In this document: positions 55,641 to 64,000 of the stretch, one piece after another
How positions within the stretch are numbered: position 1 is the first letter of the stretch
Layout of the letters: every line of letters starts with the position of its first letter
DNA from: Pollenia angustigena
Taxonomy: Eukaryota > Arthropoda > Insecta > Diptera > Polleniidae
Reading direction: 5' to 3'
Length of the DNA stretch: 64,000 nucleotides
NCBI GenBank assembly: GCA_930367215.1
Contig: OV884056.1
Span: 249,639,127-249,703,126 of the forward strand
Position numbers and translations under genes: made by a program
Notes under the pieces: model-generated
What the model was told of the DNA's origin: nothing
Seen by the model: the letters and a program-made list of their open reading frames with translations, nothing else
Databases searched by the model: none

Positions 55641-56222
55641 AACTGCGAAAATAACGTACACATATATAAAATCGTATAAATAAAATAAAATTAAAATGAA
55701 ATTTTTCGCTTACGATAAAATTGTTCTTGCTATTAAATGACCATGACATTTAAACAGATGATGCAAGTGTTGCCAGTAAAGTCATTTATTAAAAAAAAAA
55801 AAACGAAAATGGAAAATAATGTCGCTTACGTTATATTCGCGATTAGGGCTCGATATGCCCAAAATTCTATTAAAATGTTAATGCCATGTTTTAATCTTGC
55901 AAACAAAAAGTTTTTTTTTAATTTATTTTTGTCACTTTTTTAAATTTTCACCAGTAATGCATCCCGTTAACTTCACCAGGAAATTTTCGTAAATTACTAT
56001 CGCTTCTATCCATGTTAATCTCTTAAAACTGTCAGTATCAAACAAACCACTGTTATTGACCTGTATTCCCATAAAATGTCTCTCAAAAATTGAAGCAAAG
56101 GCATTCATTACAAAAATATGGTATAAAATGCACCGAAGTACCGAATTTCCAATGACCAATGCCTTGAACAAAAATTAATAGAACTCCCGGAAATATAAAA
56201 ATAAAATTCTTACTTTTTGACT

Positions 56223-56925
56223 TTAAACATTTTTAACTACACATCGACAACATGATGGTACCAAAAAATTATCCTTTGTCATACTGTTTGTTGATTTATT
56301 TGTATATGCAACCAGGGATTGATAGACATACGCTTGTTCGCAGCTAGAGGTATAGCGATTGGGTAAGTTCATACCAGCCTCTATACCGCATAAATGACCA
56401 ACTCCCCTATTTAAAATAATAACAACAACTTATTAGTTTTTAGCAAATGTAAATCAATTTTAATCTGTAAAACTCACGTGCATTCCTCAATACGTACGCT
56501 CTGTCTGTAATTTGGTAAATTTACGATAAATAACCACTCGAGATCCTTATTGAGCGCTTTCTCTGGAAAAAGTTTTTTTACTCGAGTCTTGCACAAGGAC
56601 TCCTCACCGGGATAATCTCCCCCCGTCCGATAACCTGTGTCTTCCGAATATATCGGTACATCGAAGAATTCTGCCATATTGGGATAATCTTTTTCAAGTA
56701 GTTTCGTTAAATACTCTTTATCAGGATAATTGTGGGCATGAGTACAAAAGAGATTTTCATCAACAAACCTACAGTCCCTATCGACTGGGATATTGTAGGG
56801 GTCAGGTACTTCAGCTGGAATTTATTAAAATTTTATTTGAAAATATTTGGAATTGATGCAAAATCCTTACCGACTGTTTCAAGACCATCGTTGTGCCCAG
56901 ATGGGAAAGATGTTGCAAATTTGTT
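56223..56925 (-). CDS. Spatzle-like Toll ligand, copy C (3' exons)
   Basis: Exons 56871-56925, 56478-56814 and 56223-56406 on the minus strand with GT-AG introns of 56 and 71 bp and the same phases (1 and 2) as copies A and B. About 191 residues are visible. The pro-region has DRDC, LFCTHAHNYPDKEYLTKLLE; a likely cut follows TGYR. The cystine-knot domain carries seven cysteines (SLC, EEC, HLC, SSC, CCRC), WLFIVNLPNYRQSVRIEEC, EQAYVYQSLVAY and VPSCCRC. It is considerably more diverged than A and B are from each other, so an older paralogue. The frame is intact. It lies about 24 kb from copy B in the same orientation. Signal-peptide exon(s) not found. Toll-ligand role is inferred from the family. 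Confidence 0.88.
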
Positions 56926-57526
56926 CTTAAATAAAAATAGTTTATTGTTAATAAACTTTTATTATTATTTCATTAAACAACATTTTTAAATGATTTTTAA
57001 AAAAAAATTTACTTTTTAAATTTAAACAGATAATCTATAATAAAAAAAAAACTTCTAGATACAGTCCCAAGTATCTAATGATCTTACAGTAATGTTACCA
57101 ATATCAATTTCTAATATATGTGAATCGAATATCCAATCTGAAATTTAGCGCCAAACGATATGTCAAATAATACGTCTCAGGGTTGTCTCTCATTTTACCA
57201 TCATCGGGGAATAAAGTTGCAGCCACTACCCGTAACTCTGGTCAAGCAAAATTTTCAGATCTCTCTTTTCTAAGATTACGGCCGACCAGAGATCATTATC
57301 TATAACCCTAAGATCCAGCAGCGCCCGGGACTTTGCTTATGTACTAGATATTAGTAAGGTAATTTCGGCAATCACGTAGTGGCTGTGGAAGGAAGATCTT
57401 CAATAGTCCGCTTTGAGGGCTGATTTTCTACGTTTTGTGGGGAAGTTATGCCAGCAACTCAACCTATGCTGTAAATCAACAGAAGCTGCTGTATTTCAGC
57501 AGTGGAGGTTAGATAGCTTTAAAGCA
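56926..57526. other. Upstream of spatzle-like copy C
   Basis: No additional exon could be assigned. GC-richer sequence at about 57180-57500 has short frames but no recognised family. Confidence 0.4.
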
Positions 57527-58539
57527 TTTTTACACTGATCAACATTTAAAATCTACCATCAATTTGCGTAGATGTTAATGTGAAATTTTTGTTTGATGGT
57601 AGATGTTACACACAGAAAAAAATCAATGTAAATTCGTTCAAAACAAGGTTGATTTTACATTTTTCAGTAGTGATTTTGCTTGATTGTTGTTTCATGTTAA
57701 TTTAACATGATTTTACAATAACTTGCGAACAACATTTTTTTCTTTTAAAATAACTATAGTTCATGTTAATTTAACATTGCAGTTAGAGCAAAGCAGCAGA
57801 ATGGCCCGATATGATTTTCGTCATCATTCTACTTTGAAAACTTGATCTACTATTTAACTAAATCATTTTAATTAAAAGAATATGGGAATTGTCTTCTTTT
57901 TATAACATATTTTAAATATGAAAATAAAAAAATGTACATACTTAAGTATGTATGCATGTTAATTTAACAAGATAAGCTTTTGATTTTAATATAAAACAGG
58001 TTTTTATGGATTCAATATTGAACAATGTTATTTTGACAGTGAATAATATTAAATAAACGTGATTTAAGGTTATTTTAATATTTTTCATTTAAAATTAATA
58101 TGAAATAATGATAAATTTAAATAAAGGAAAATTTACTATGATTCTCAATCAATATTTCGCCATGTTAATTTAACATTGGTATTTTTTTCTCTGTGTGTAG
58201 ATGTTAGATGTAAGTCTGAGTTCATACGACTCATGTCTTATTGACAAGATTCTTCATTTTTCTTCTTTGAACATGAATTGGCGTTCAAATGGTTCATGTC
58301 ATGTTGACGACATGTGCTTTTTTGATATTGAAAACAATAAAAAAATTAACAACGAATGAAAAAGCAAAACGCAAAGACAGTACATGCATCTGTGTACTCG
58401 TTTCTTTCCCCTCGTCCCTCTCGCCTATAAAGTAGCAATCATGTCAATAAGACAAGAGCCGTATGAACACAGACTTAGCGAGTGTTTCACATTTTCTACA
58501 TCTTTGATGGTAGATGTTAGATGTTGATCAGTGTAAAAA
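57527..58539. mobile_element. Foldback-type element of the ACACTGATCAACAT family
   Basis: Left tip TTTTTACACTGATCAACAT and inverted right tip TTTTTACACTGATCAACATC; subterminal TGATGGTAGATGTTA and GAGTGTTTCACATTTTCTAC shared with 50507-51796. Edges approximate to a few bases because no target duplication was evident. A younger MITE sits inside (57610-58197). Confidence 0.75.
57610..58197. mobile_element. CACACAGAAAAAAATCAATG MITE, 588 bp, 9-bp duplication
   Basis: CACACAGAAAAAAATCAATG and inverted CACACAGAGAAAAAAATACC, flanked by TAGATGTTA (57601-57609, 58198-58206). The palindromic motif CATGTTAATTTAACA recurs four times (about 57688, 57752, 57957, 58161). The first 200 bp match the ends of the transposon at 34083-36411, the likely relative that once mobilised it. 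Confidence 0.85.
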
Positions 58540-58835
58540 TACTATTTGCCCCTTAGCAAGAGCTTTGCCTGGGACTTATGTACAGAAATGGTTATGTGTA
58601 AGGCTCCTTCGGAAATTACGGATGGGAGATCTTAAAAAGTCAGCTTTAGACGCATTGAGTTCAGCCAGAGTTAAGAGAATAGTGGGTTTAGGGCGCAAGG
58701 CAGGCACCCACCATTATCCTTACACATTTGAAGAAGGATAAAATCATGTTATTTCTGCTTGCGTTTTTACATTATAAGTAAAGTTAGATATTTTTCATTA
58801 CGTTATGTTATGATATTTATGTGATGATATTTGAG

Positions 58836-58960
58836 TGCCCCGGTTGAATAGCTGGTAGTGAGCTAGTCTATCAGCGCCGGGGTTGCGGGTTCGATTGCCG
58901 CCAGAGACTCTGGTTTCTTTCCTGCAGACAAGCGTAGAGCTTCGCGGGATTAGCTTAGGG
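58836..58960 (+). repeat. tRNA-derived SINE, uninterrupted copy
   Basis: AATAGCTGGTAGTGAGCTAG then GCGGGTTCGATTGCCGC with a B-box GGTTCGATTGC and CCAGAGACTCTGG. CCCCGG at the start can pair with CCGGGG. It matches the split copy at 20757-21590. Confidence 0.68.
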
Positions 58961-59814
58961 TATTTAAAAAAAGAAACATTAAATTTAAAATTTCTGTTCT
59001 TTAGCTTTAAATCAAGACAGAAACAGGAAAAGCAAACAAACACACAAGGTAGCAAAATCTTTTTAACATTAAACACAGAACAAAACTTTTTCAATGCTTC
59101 AAAATTTTATTTAAAAACTATAACAATTCAAAAACAAATAATCAACATTAAGATATTCAAGCGCATTTCACACAAGAGCAAAAATATTACGCAAGATCCA
59201 TATAAGAGTTTAATTTACAATTATTTTTATAACTATTTAAAACTACTTACAAAATACAATAAAAGTTTTTAGATTTTAAATTTTTCTTTTAATATATTTT
59301 TTTTCTTTTAATGGTTCTTTTTATTATAATTTAGATGGGAAAAGTTTCACTTAACATTGTTTCTTTGAATGTTTTAAAACATATTACACTTAAAAATCAT
59401 TAATTGTTAAAAAAAAATGTCCAAAATTTAAAATAAATTAAAATAATTTGCTTATTGAGTAGGTATTTCAATTATAGAATGTATGCAATTCTATTATACT
59501 TGTTTTTTTTTTTTAAATTTATTATCATTTTTTCAATGGTGTTAAAAATAAATTGTAAATTTTTAAAAATTTAGAACAATTGAAAGTGTTAAACATATAA
59601 AGTCAACTCACAAAGTGTTCTTTCACTTTTATAAACATTTTGTTTTATTTTTCATATTAAGTTATTTAATTATCTATATACAGCTACTCACATTATAAGT
59701 GGGACCCCTCTATGGTGTTCAGTGGGGATATAACTTTTGAACAATTTTTTAAAATATCAAAATTGGCATAGCACAGTCCGATGGAACATAAAAAACTATA
59801 AGGGAACGTATATA
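58961..59814. other. AT-rich non-coding stretch
   Basis: The long frame at 58883-59272 begins inside the SINE and lacks any recognised family, so it is not called a gene. Nothing else seen. Confidence 0.4.
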
Positions 59815-60508
59815 TTAGGGTGGTCCAAAATTTTTTTTCGATTTCCAAAAAGTAGACCAGTTTTGTGTTAGGTTAGATTGAAAAAAAAATTGGTAAAAAT
59901 ATGATTTCGATCGGTTGAAAATTGCCGTGCCGCACGCGCATTGAAATCTATGAGAATGAAATTCGGACTTAATGGAGAGAAAAACGCCCACAACCCTTCC
60001 CATATGAAAAATTTAATTTTCCCGAAAACCGACTCTGGAACAGACGGACGGACAGCCAGACGGACATGAAGTCCAATATTAAAAAACGGAATTGGATTGG
60101 ATAACAACCAAATTGGTTCCGTTTCTTAATCTTTGACCTCATGTCCGTCCGTCTGTTCTAGAGTCGGTTTTCGAAAAAATTAAATTTTTCGTATGGGGAC
60201 CATATGAAGGGTTGGAGATGGAGGATAAGTTTGTTCTAGAAAAATATTGGGGATGTAAAAATAATGGGGGTTGCTCATACATTTACATCTCTAGGGGTGA
60301 CTCCTCAGTAGTTACGGGCGTTTTTCTCTCCATTTAGCCCGAATTTCATTCTCACAGATTTCAATACGCATGCGGCACGGCAATTTTCAACCAATCGAGC
60401 TCATATTTTTACCAAATTTATTTTTACCCTAACCTAACACAAAACTGGTCTTCTTTATTGAAACAGATTACTTTTTAAATTTTCTCTTCATTGATGGTCC
60501 ACTCTAGT
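59815..60508. mobile_element. Foldback element, TAGGGTGGTCC ends
   Basis: The arms pair around a centre near 60110: ACCGACTCTGGAACAGACGG and its inverse near 60137-60170, TGAAATCTATGAGAATGAAATT mirrored near 60335-60362 as AATTTCATTCTCACAGATTT, and TTGTGTTAGGTTAGATTG mirrored near 60428-60448. The right arm has about 100 bp extra (near 60200-60310). TATATA flanks both tips. Confidence 0.82.
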
Positions 60509-61338
60509 ATATATATTTTTTCGCTAAGGTCAAAAAAGGTCACACACAACTGCGATGAAGTTTTGAAAATTTTTAATTTTATTTTTGTTTAAGAAAAATT
60601 AATATGTCTATTGTTAGCAAAAAATAGCTCAAGTATGAAATTTCATTAATATTTAGAGATGGTAAGTGATTTTTCCGTAAACCAAAACGTATCTTTAACC
60701 TTTTTTAACGAAAAAAATTTAAACGGAATTAAAAACACCGTATAAAATTATGAATATTTAATATTGCATTGGTTTAGAACAGTGATAACCAAGCCTTGAA
60801 CTAAGAAAGCCCCGAACGCACGCACACAAAGATATTATGTGCTTGTGTGCGGTCGCAGAGACTGATGATAGTCTCATGTTTTGAAACGAACAAAGTTGTT
60901 ATATACATGTGAATTGCCGACCGTGTCTGTGTGAAAAATATGGAGTGGTTATCACTGGTTTAGAAAAATCAATTAGTGCGTGAATTTTTTTGAGAAAAAT
61001 TAGAAGGGATTATAATTTTCGAGGTTACTAGGACATGGTTGACCTCATGGTACTATGCCAAAAAATACCCCTAGTGTTTAGTCGATTAATTATTGTTCGG
61101 TTAATCAATCAATTTTAGACGATTAATTATTCGAATAATGTCAAATTGCTAATTTCGATTAAAGGATAAATCGAAGAATTTATACCGATTAATCGAATAA
61201 TAATAATAGTATTTCTGTTAAATGTATATTTTTTTTAAAGTTTTAAGTCGAATAAACTAACCAAATGTATATGTCCGTTGGAATTAAAAAAAATCATGTT
61301 TAGTGATAAATTTAGGTTATATTTATTATTTCAACACA
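60509..61338. other. Non-coding stretch with GATTAATCG-rich patch
   Basis: About 61078-61200 is rich in CGATTAATTATTCGA motifs, similar to the subterminal DNA of the hAT at 13915. No convincing element ends were found. Confidence 0.4.
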
Positions 61339-61739
61339 CCCAGTAAAAAACGTGCTCCAAAAGGAGCTGGTTTTTTGTATGTTTTCATACCTCAAATCGC
61401 TTCAAACCTGCTGATGGGATGCCTGATTTTTGTATGGGGTGTTCCCGGTTTGGAGGACTATTTTCTGCTGACAATAAGCGCTTCTTTTAACATGCAAACA
61501 AAGCGCTCCTCGAGTGCTTTTTTAAGGGCTAACTTGTTTAAATGCCCTTTTTCAATCATTTTCGTAAACCATAATATATCTTTTTTCGCTTAAAACCCCT
61601 CTTCGTTGTCAGCACTAAAAAAGCATGTTTGTTTTATTCGTTATCATTTACTGCTTTATAAGAGCTCTCTAATTGAAGCGCTTGAGTATGCGCTTTTTCT
61701 CTGTAGTGCTCCAAAAAACCCAAATTTTTTTTTACTGGG
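61339..61739. mobile_element. CCCAGTAAAAAAC MITE, 401 bp
   Basis: CCCAGTAAAAAACGTGCTCC to inverted CCCAGTAAAAAAAAATTTGG. GTGCTCCAAAA blocks lie near both ends. Same terminal sequence as 46723-47421. Confidence 0.72.
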
Positions 61740-61813
61740 AATATAATAATTCAGTTCACGAAAGAAAAAATTGCAAAAGAAGGTACGTTAACTCAAAGAT
61801 TTATACTAATTTA

Positions 61814-62052
61814 TCGGGTATGTTCCATAAATCGAAATGAAGTGAAATTGAAATCGAACGATAATTTAATATCAATTACTACTTACAAAATGACCGTAGT
61901 TTTTCGTGGTTTCAAGTGTTGTTCTTGCAAAAATAACAGATATGTAAAGAATGAAATATATAAAATGGAATATTTATTAATAGCATTACAGGGTCGTTTT
62001 AAAATTTGCTTGATTTCAAATCCACTTCATTTCGATTTCTAGAACATGACCA
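61814..62052 (+). mobile_element. TA-flanked MITE (copy 2 of the 23454 family)
   Basis: TCGGGTATGTTCCATAAATC and inverted TGGTCATGTTCTAGAAATCG, TA at both sides. Frame MTVVFRGFKCCSCKNN parallels MTVVFPGFKSYSCKAN in copy 1. Confidence 0.85.
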
Positions 62053-62135
62053 TATTTTTTTACCAAATAGTTCATGCGTTTCTCTCTTTAGAATCCGTTT
62101 GGCTAAAAAACTATTGTACGGAGAATAAATCTAAT

Positions 62136-62659
62136 CACCCCTATCGCGAATGTTATGGGAATATGATACATGGGATCAAACATAAATTCCCATCCCCAAC
62201 AAATCGGTATCGCAAATATTTTGGGAGTAAAAGTTTCTATTGTGAATTATTTTTCAGTGCTTTGTAAACAAAAGTCTCTATTGTGAGTAACTTGTCAGTG
62301 CCTGTATTGTGAAAGAAAAATATACAAAATAAAATACTAATAAAAATATGATAAAATAAATAATGAATAGTGTTTATCTTCATTTTCTTTATGTACACTC
62401 CTTCAATAAGAGGAAAAAGTAATTTAATTTAGTCCTACTTTAGAATACAAATTAAAATTTACATGTTCCCTTCTCGTTCACATCAACACTTGTTGGGAAT
62501 TTATTTATTAAAAAAATTCGAGGGAGTAAACAATGGCGATGCCAAATTTTTTAAGTTTGGGAATTCATTCCCAAAAAATTTGTTATGGGAATCATTCACA
62601 ATACGAAATAAAAAAATATGGGAATATTTTCATGGAAGTAGCTGTTTGCGATAGGGGTG
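62136..62659. mobile_element. CACCCCTATCGC-ended MITE, 524 bp
   Basis: CACCCCTATCGCGAATGTTA and inverted CACCCCTATCGCAAACAGC. Subterminal GGGAATATG/TGGGAATAT and TTCCCATCCCCAACA versus TTGTTGGGAATT blocks are mirrored. AAT flanks both sides. Confidence 0.78.
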
Positions 62660-63687
62660 AATGTAGCTGGTGTCCAAAAATTTATTAACGTAAATTTTCT
62701 TCAACAACTTTACTAATTTACCACTTGCACAGTGACTATAACAACATACTTGAAGAAGATGCTCCACCAACAAAATCAAAGGGGCTAAAATTCGTCTAAT
62801 GAATAAATATTTTAAACAAGAGGCAATTATTTGCTGAAGCATAGCAGAGGGTGGAATGTCTGCAAAAAGTTTAAAAAAATCCAAATTTATATTGACTCTT
62901 TTAAAATCAAAGTGCCCGAAAGTGAAGCAACAATTTCGAGCTATTTTGACAAGTTTTATTTACAAAAGAATGTTTATTTACTAAAGCACTAATTTTTTCT
63001 AAAATTATCGAAAAAAAATCATGTAATTTATAAAATTTTTGGATTTAAAATTATTCGATTAATCGATTAATTTTGAAATGTTATTCGTTTAATCTAATAA
63101 GTTAAATATGCCAAATATCGATTAATCGTTTAATCGAACAAAAATAAAGCCCGATTAATTGAACACCCAAGGCACCTCCTAAAAATACTTAGTCGAATAA
63201 TTTTTGTTAATTATTTTCTGTAGGTCCAAATAAAAAGTATGTAAAATTAATGAAAATTTCATAACACGCAAAAAAAAATATGGTTGGGCATGGTTACGGC
63301 AACTACACTATGTTTATTGTAGCAATATATTGTTGTCGTACACAAATAATTGTTATTTTTATTAAATATCAGCAGTACTGTAGTTGAGGAGGTCCATAGC
63401 GCAACGCAATAATTACACCATAACATTTTTTTGGATAAACGACAAAATGTAATTTAAGTAAGTTGCACATCATTTTTTTTTTTTTAACAATTATTGAGGT
63501 ATTATTGTCTACAAAAAATAATATTAATCACAAATTAATTTTTTTCTCTGACAGTTCCTTTTTAAGTTATTTAGATAACAAATTTGGAATTATTGCGTTT
63601 TGGGCCGAATCCATAGTATTTATTTCATTGAAAATATGAAAATATTATTCACAATCAACATAACAAAATCAAAAGGTGTTAACTCAA
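62660..63687. other. Non-coding stretch
   Basis: GATTAATCGATTAAT-rich patch at about 63050-63165; otherwise nothing recognised. Confidence 0.4.
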
Positions 63688-63921
63688 AATTTACACTAGG
63701 GCCATTTCTTGCCGGACAGATGAAGTTTGATGGCGAGGGGTCGAAAAGGTAGAGTTTGTAGTACATGACTATCTGTACTGGACATTTTTTCATTTCTCTT
63801 TCTTACTTTTCGTAGTTTACATACAAGTATTAATTTCTGTCTGACTTCTAATGTTACGCTTCAGGTAAGATTAAAAGAGAATTCAAAAAGTGTCCGGCAA
63901 AAAATGTCCCTAGTGTAAATT
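63688..63921. mobile_element. AATTTACACTAGGG-ended MITE, 234 bp
   Basis: AATTTACACTAGGGCCATTT then CTTGCCGGACA, with inverted AATTTACACTAGGGACATTT then TTTGCCGGACAC at the right. No clear target duplication. Confidence 0.78.
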
Positions 63922-64000
63922 GGGACTTACTTGAGGGTTACACGATCAAGTTTTGCCTATCAAGTTTTAATACACTCACACTTTTTTACCAATACACTCA
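63922..64000. other. Window end, no feature
   Basis: GATCAAGTTTTGCCTATCAA and CACTCACAC repeats resemble text near 30230-30310 (ACTTGATCGTGTGGCC), so another dispersed repeat may start here and continue past the window. Confidence 0.3.

Noticed and set aside
55932..56171. Minus-strand frame of 79 codons just downstream of spatzle-like copy C
   Set aside because: No recognised family, no supporting splice sites or second copy; could be chance in this composition.
58514..58741. Frame of 75 codons following the foldback end
   Set aside because: Its start lies inside the foldback element and nothing in it resembles a known domain.
58883..59272. Frame of 129 codons after the SINE
   Set aside because: Begins in the SINE and becomes lysine/asparagine-rich low-complexity sequence typical of AT-rich non-coding DNA.
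61076..63165. A large hAT element between the two GATTAATCG-rich patches
   Set aside because: The ends (TAGTGTTTAGTCG and GAACACCCA) pair only loosely and no 8-bp duplication was found.
1..64000. LTR retrotransposons or integrated viral sequences
   Set aside because: No paired long direct LTRs, protease, integrase or viral gene pattern was recognised. The direct repeats at 28760 and 30573 are halves of TIR elements, not LTRs.
1..64000. CRISPR arrays, operons, riboswitches or bacterial promoters
   Set aside because: Spliced genes, eukaryotic transposons and composition show this is animal nuclear DNA. Tandem repeats here have no spacer structure.

Overview
The window looks like nuclear DNA from a higher fly (Schizophora, probably a muscoid or blowfly-type genome). 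It is very AT-rich, has short GT-AG introns of about 60-100 bp, contains Tc1/mariner, hAT, Helitron and non-LTR remnants, and carries dispersed repeats of the kind common in flies (for example blocks reading ACAGACGGACATGGCT). There are no bacterial signals such as operons, ribosome binding sites or CRISPR. The species call is inference.

The clearest host genes are three spatzle-like (Toll-ligand) cystine-knot genes, all on the minus strand, at about 24475-25231, 31715-32479 and 56223-56925. Each shows the same three-exon 3' architecture with the same intron phases, an intact reading frame and the seven cysteines of the Spatzle C-terminal domain. In the first two, cleavage after the ERSR/QRSR motif would release exactly 106 residues. 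The first two are a direct segmental duplication that includes about 350 bp of 3' flank. The 5' (signal-peptide) exons were not found.

Almost everything else is mobile DNA, much of it nested. Region 1: 0.6-5.9 kb holds dispersed fly repeats, a pogo-like MITE and an old Tc1-type relic. Region 2: 7.1-17.7 kb is a nested transposon stack. It contains a DNA transposon with about 545-bp terminal inverted repeats and a broken transposase gene, split cleanly by a Helitron inserted inside its right repeat. It also holds two minisatellites, a hAT element carrying a mariner relic, and a second composite element with a Helitron 3' end. Region 3: 18.8-21.6 kb has a 5'-truncated non-LTR element followed by a tRNA-derived SINE that is split by a hAT, itself split by a Tourist-like MITE. 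Region 4: 22.2-33.4 kb has a mariner with a MITE inside it, then the spatzle pair with intervening repeats. Region 5: 34-41 kb has a degenerate transposon related to a MITE at 57.6 kb, a mariner with a perfect 210-bp tandem duplication, and hairpin MITEs. Region 6: 41.6-45.5 kb is a second non-LTR element with a 1.5-kb repeat and a MITE in its 3' UTR. Region 7: 46-64 kb has more MITE families, a foldback element inside a mariner, a TTAA-flanked piggyBac-like element, the third spatzle-like gene, a second SINE copy and foldback elements.

The biological core is therefore a small Spatzle-like ligand cluster in repeat-dense DNA. Shared ends and target-site duplications give a relative order for many of the insertions.
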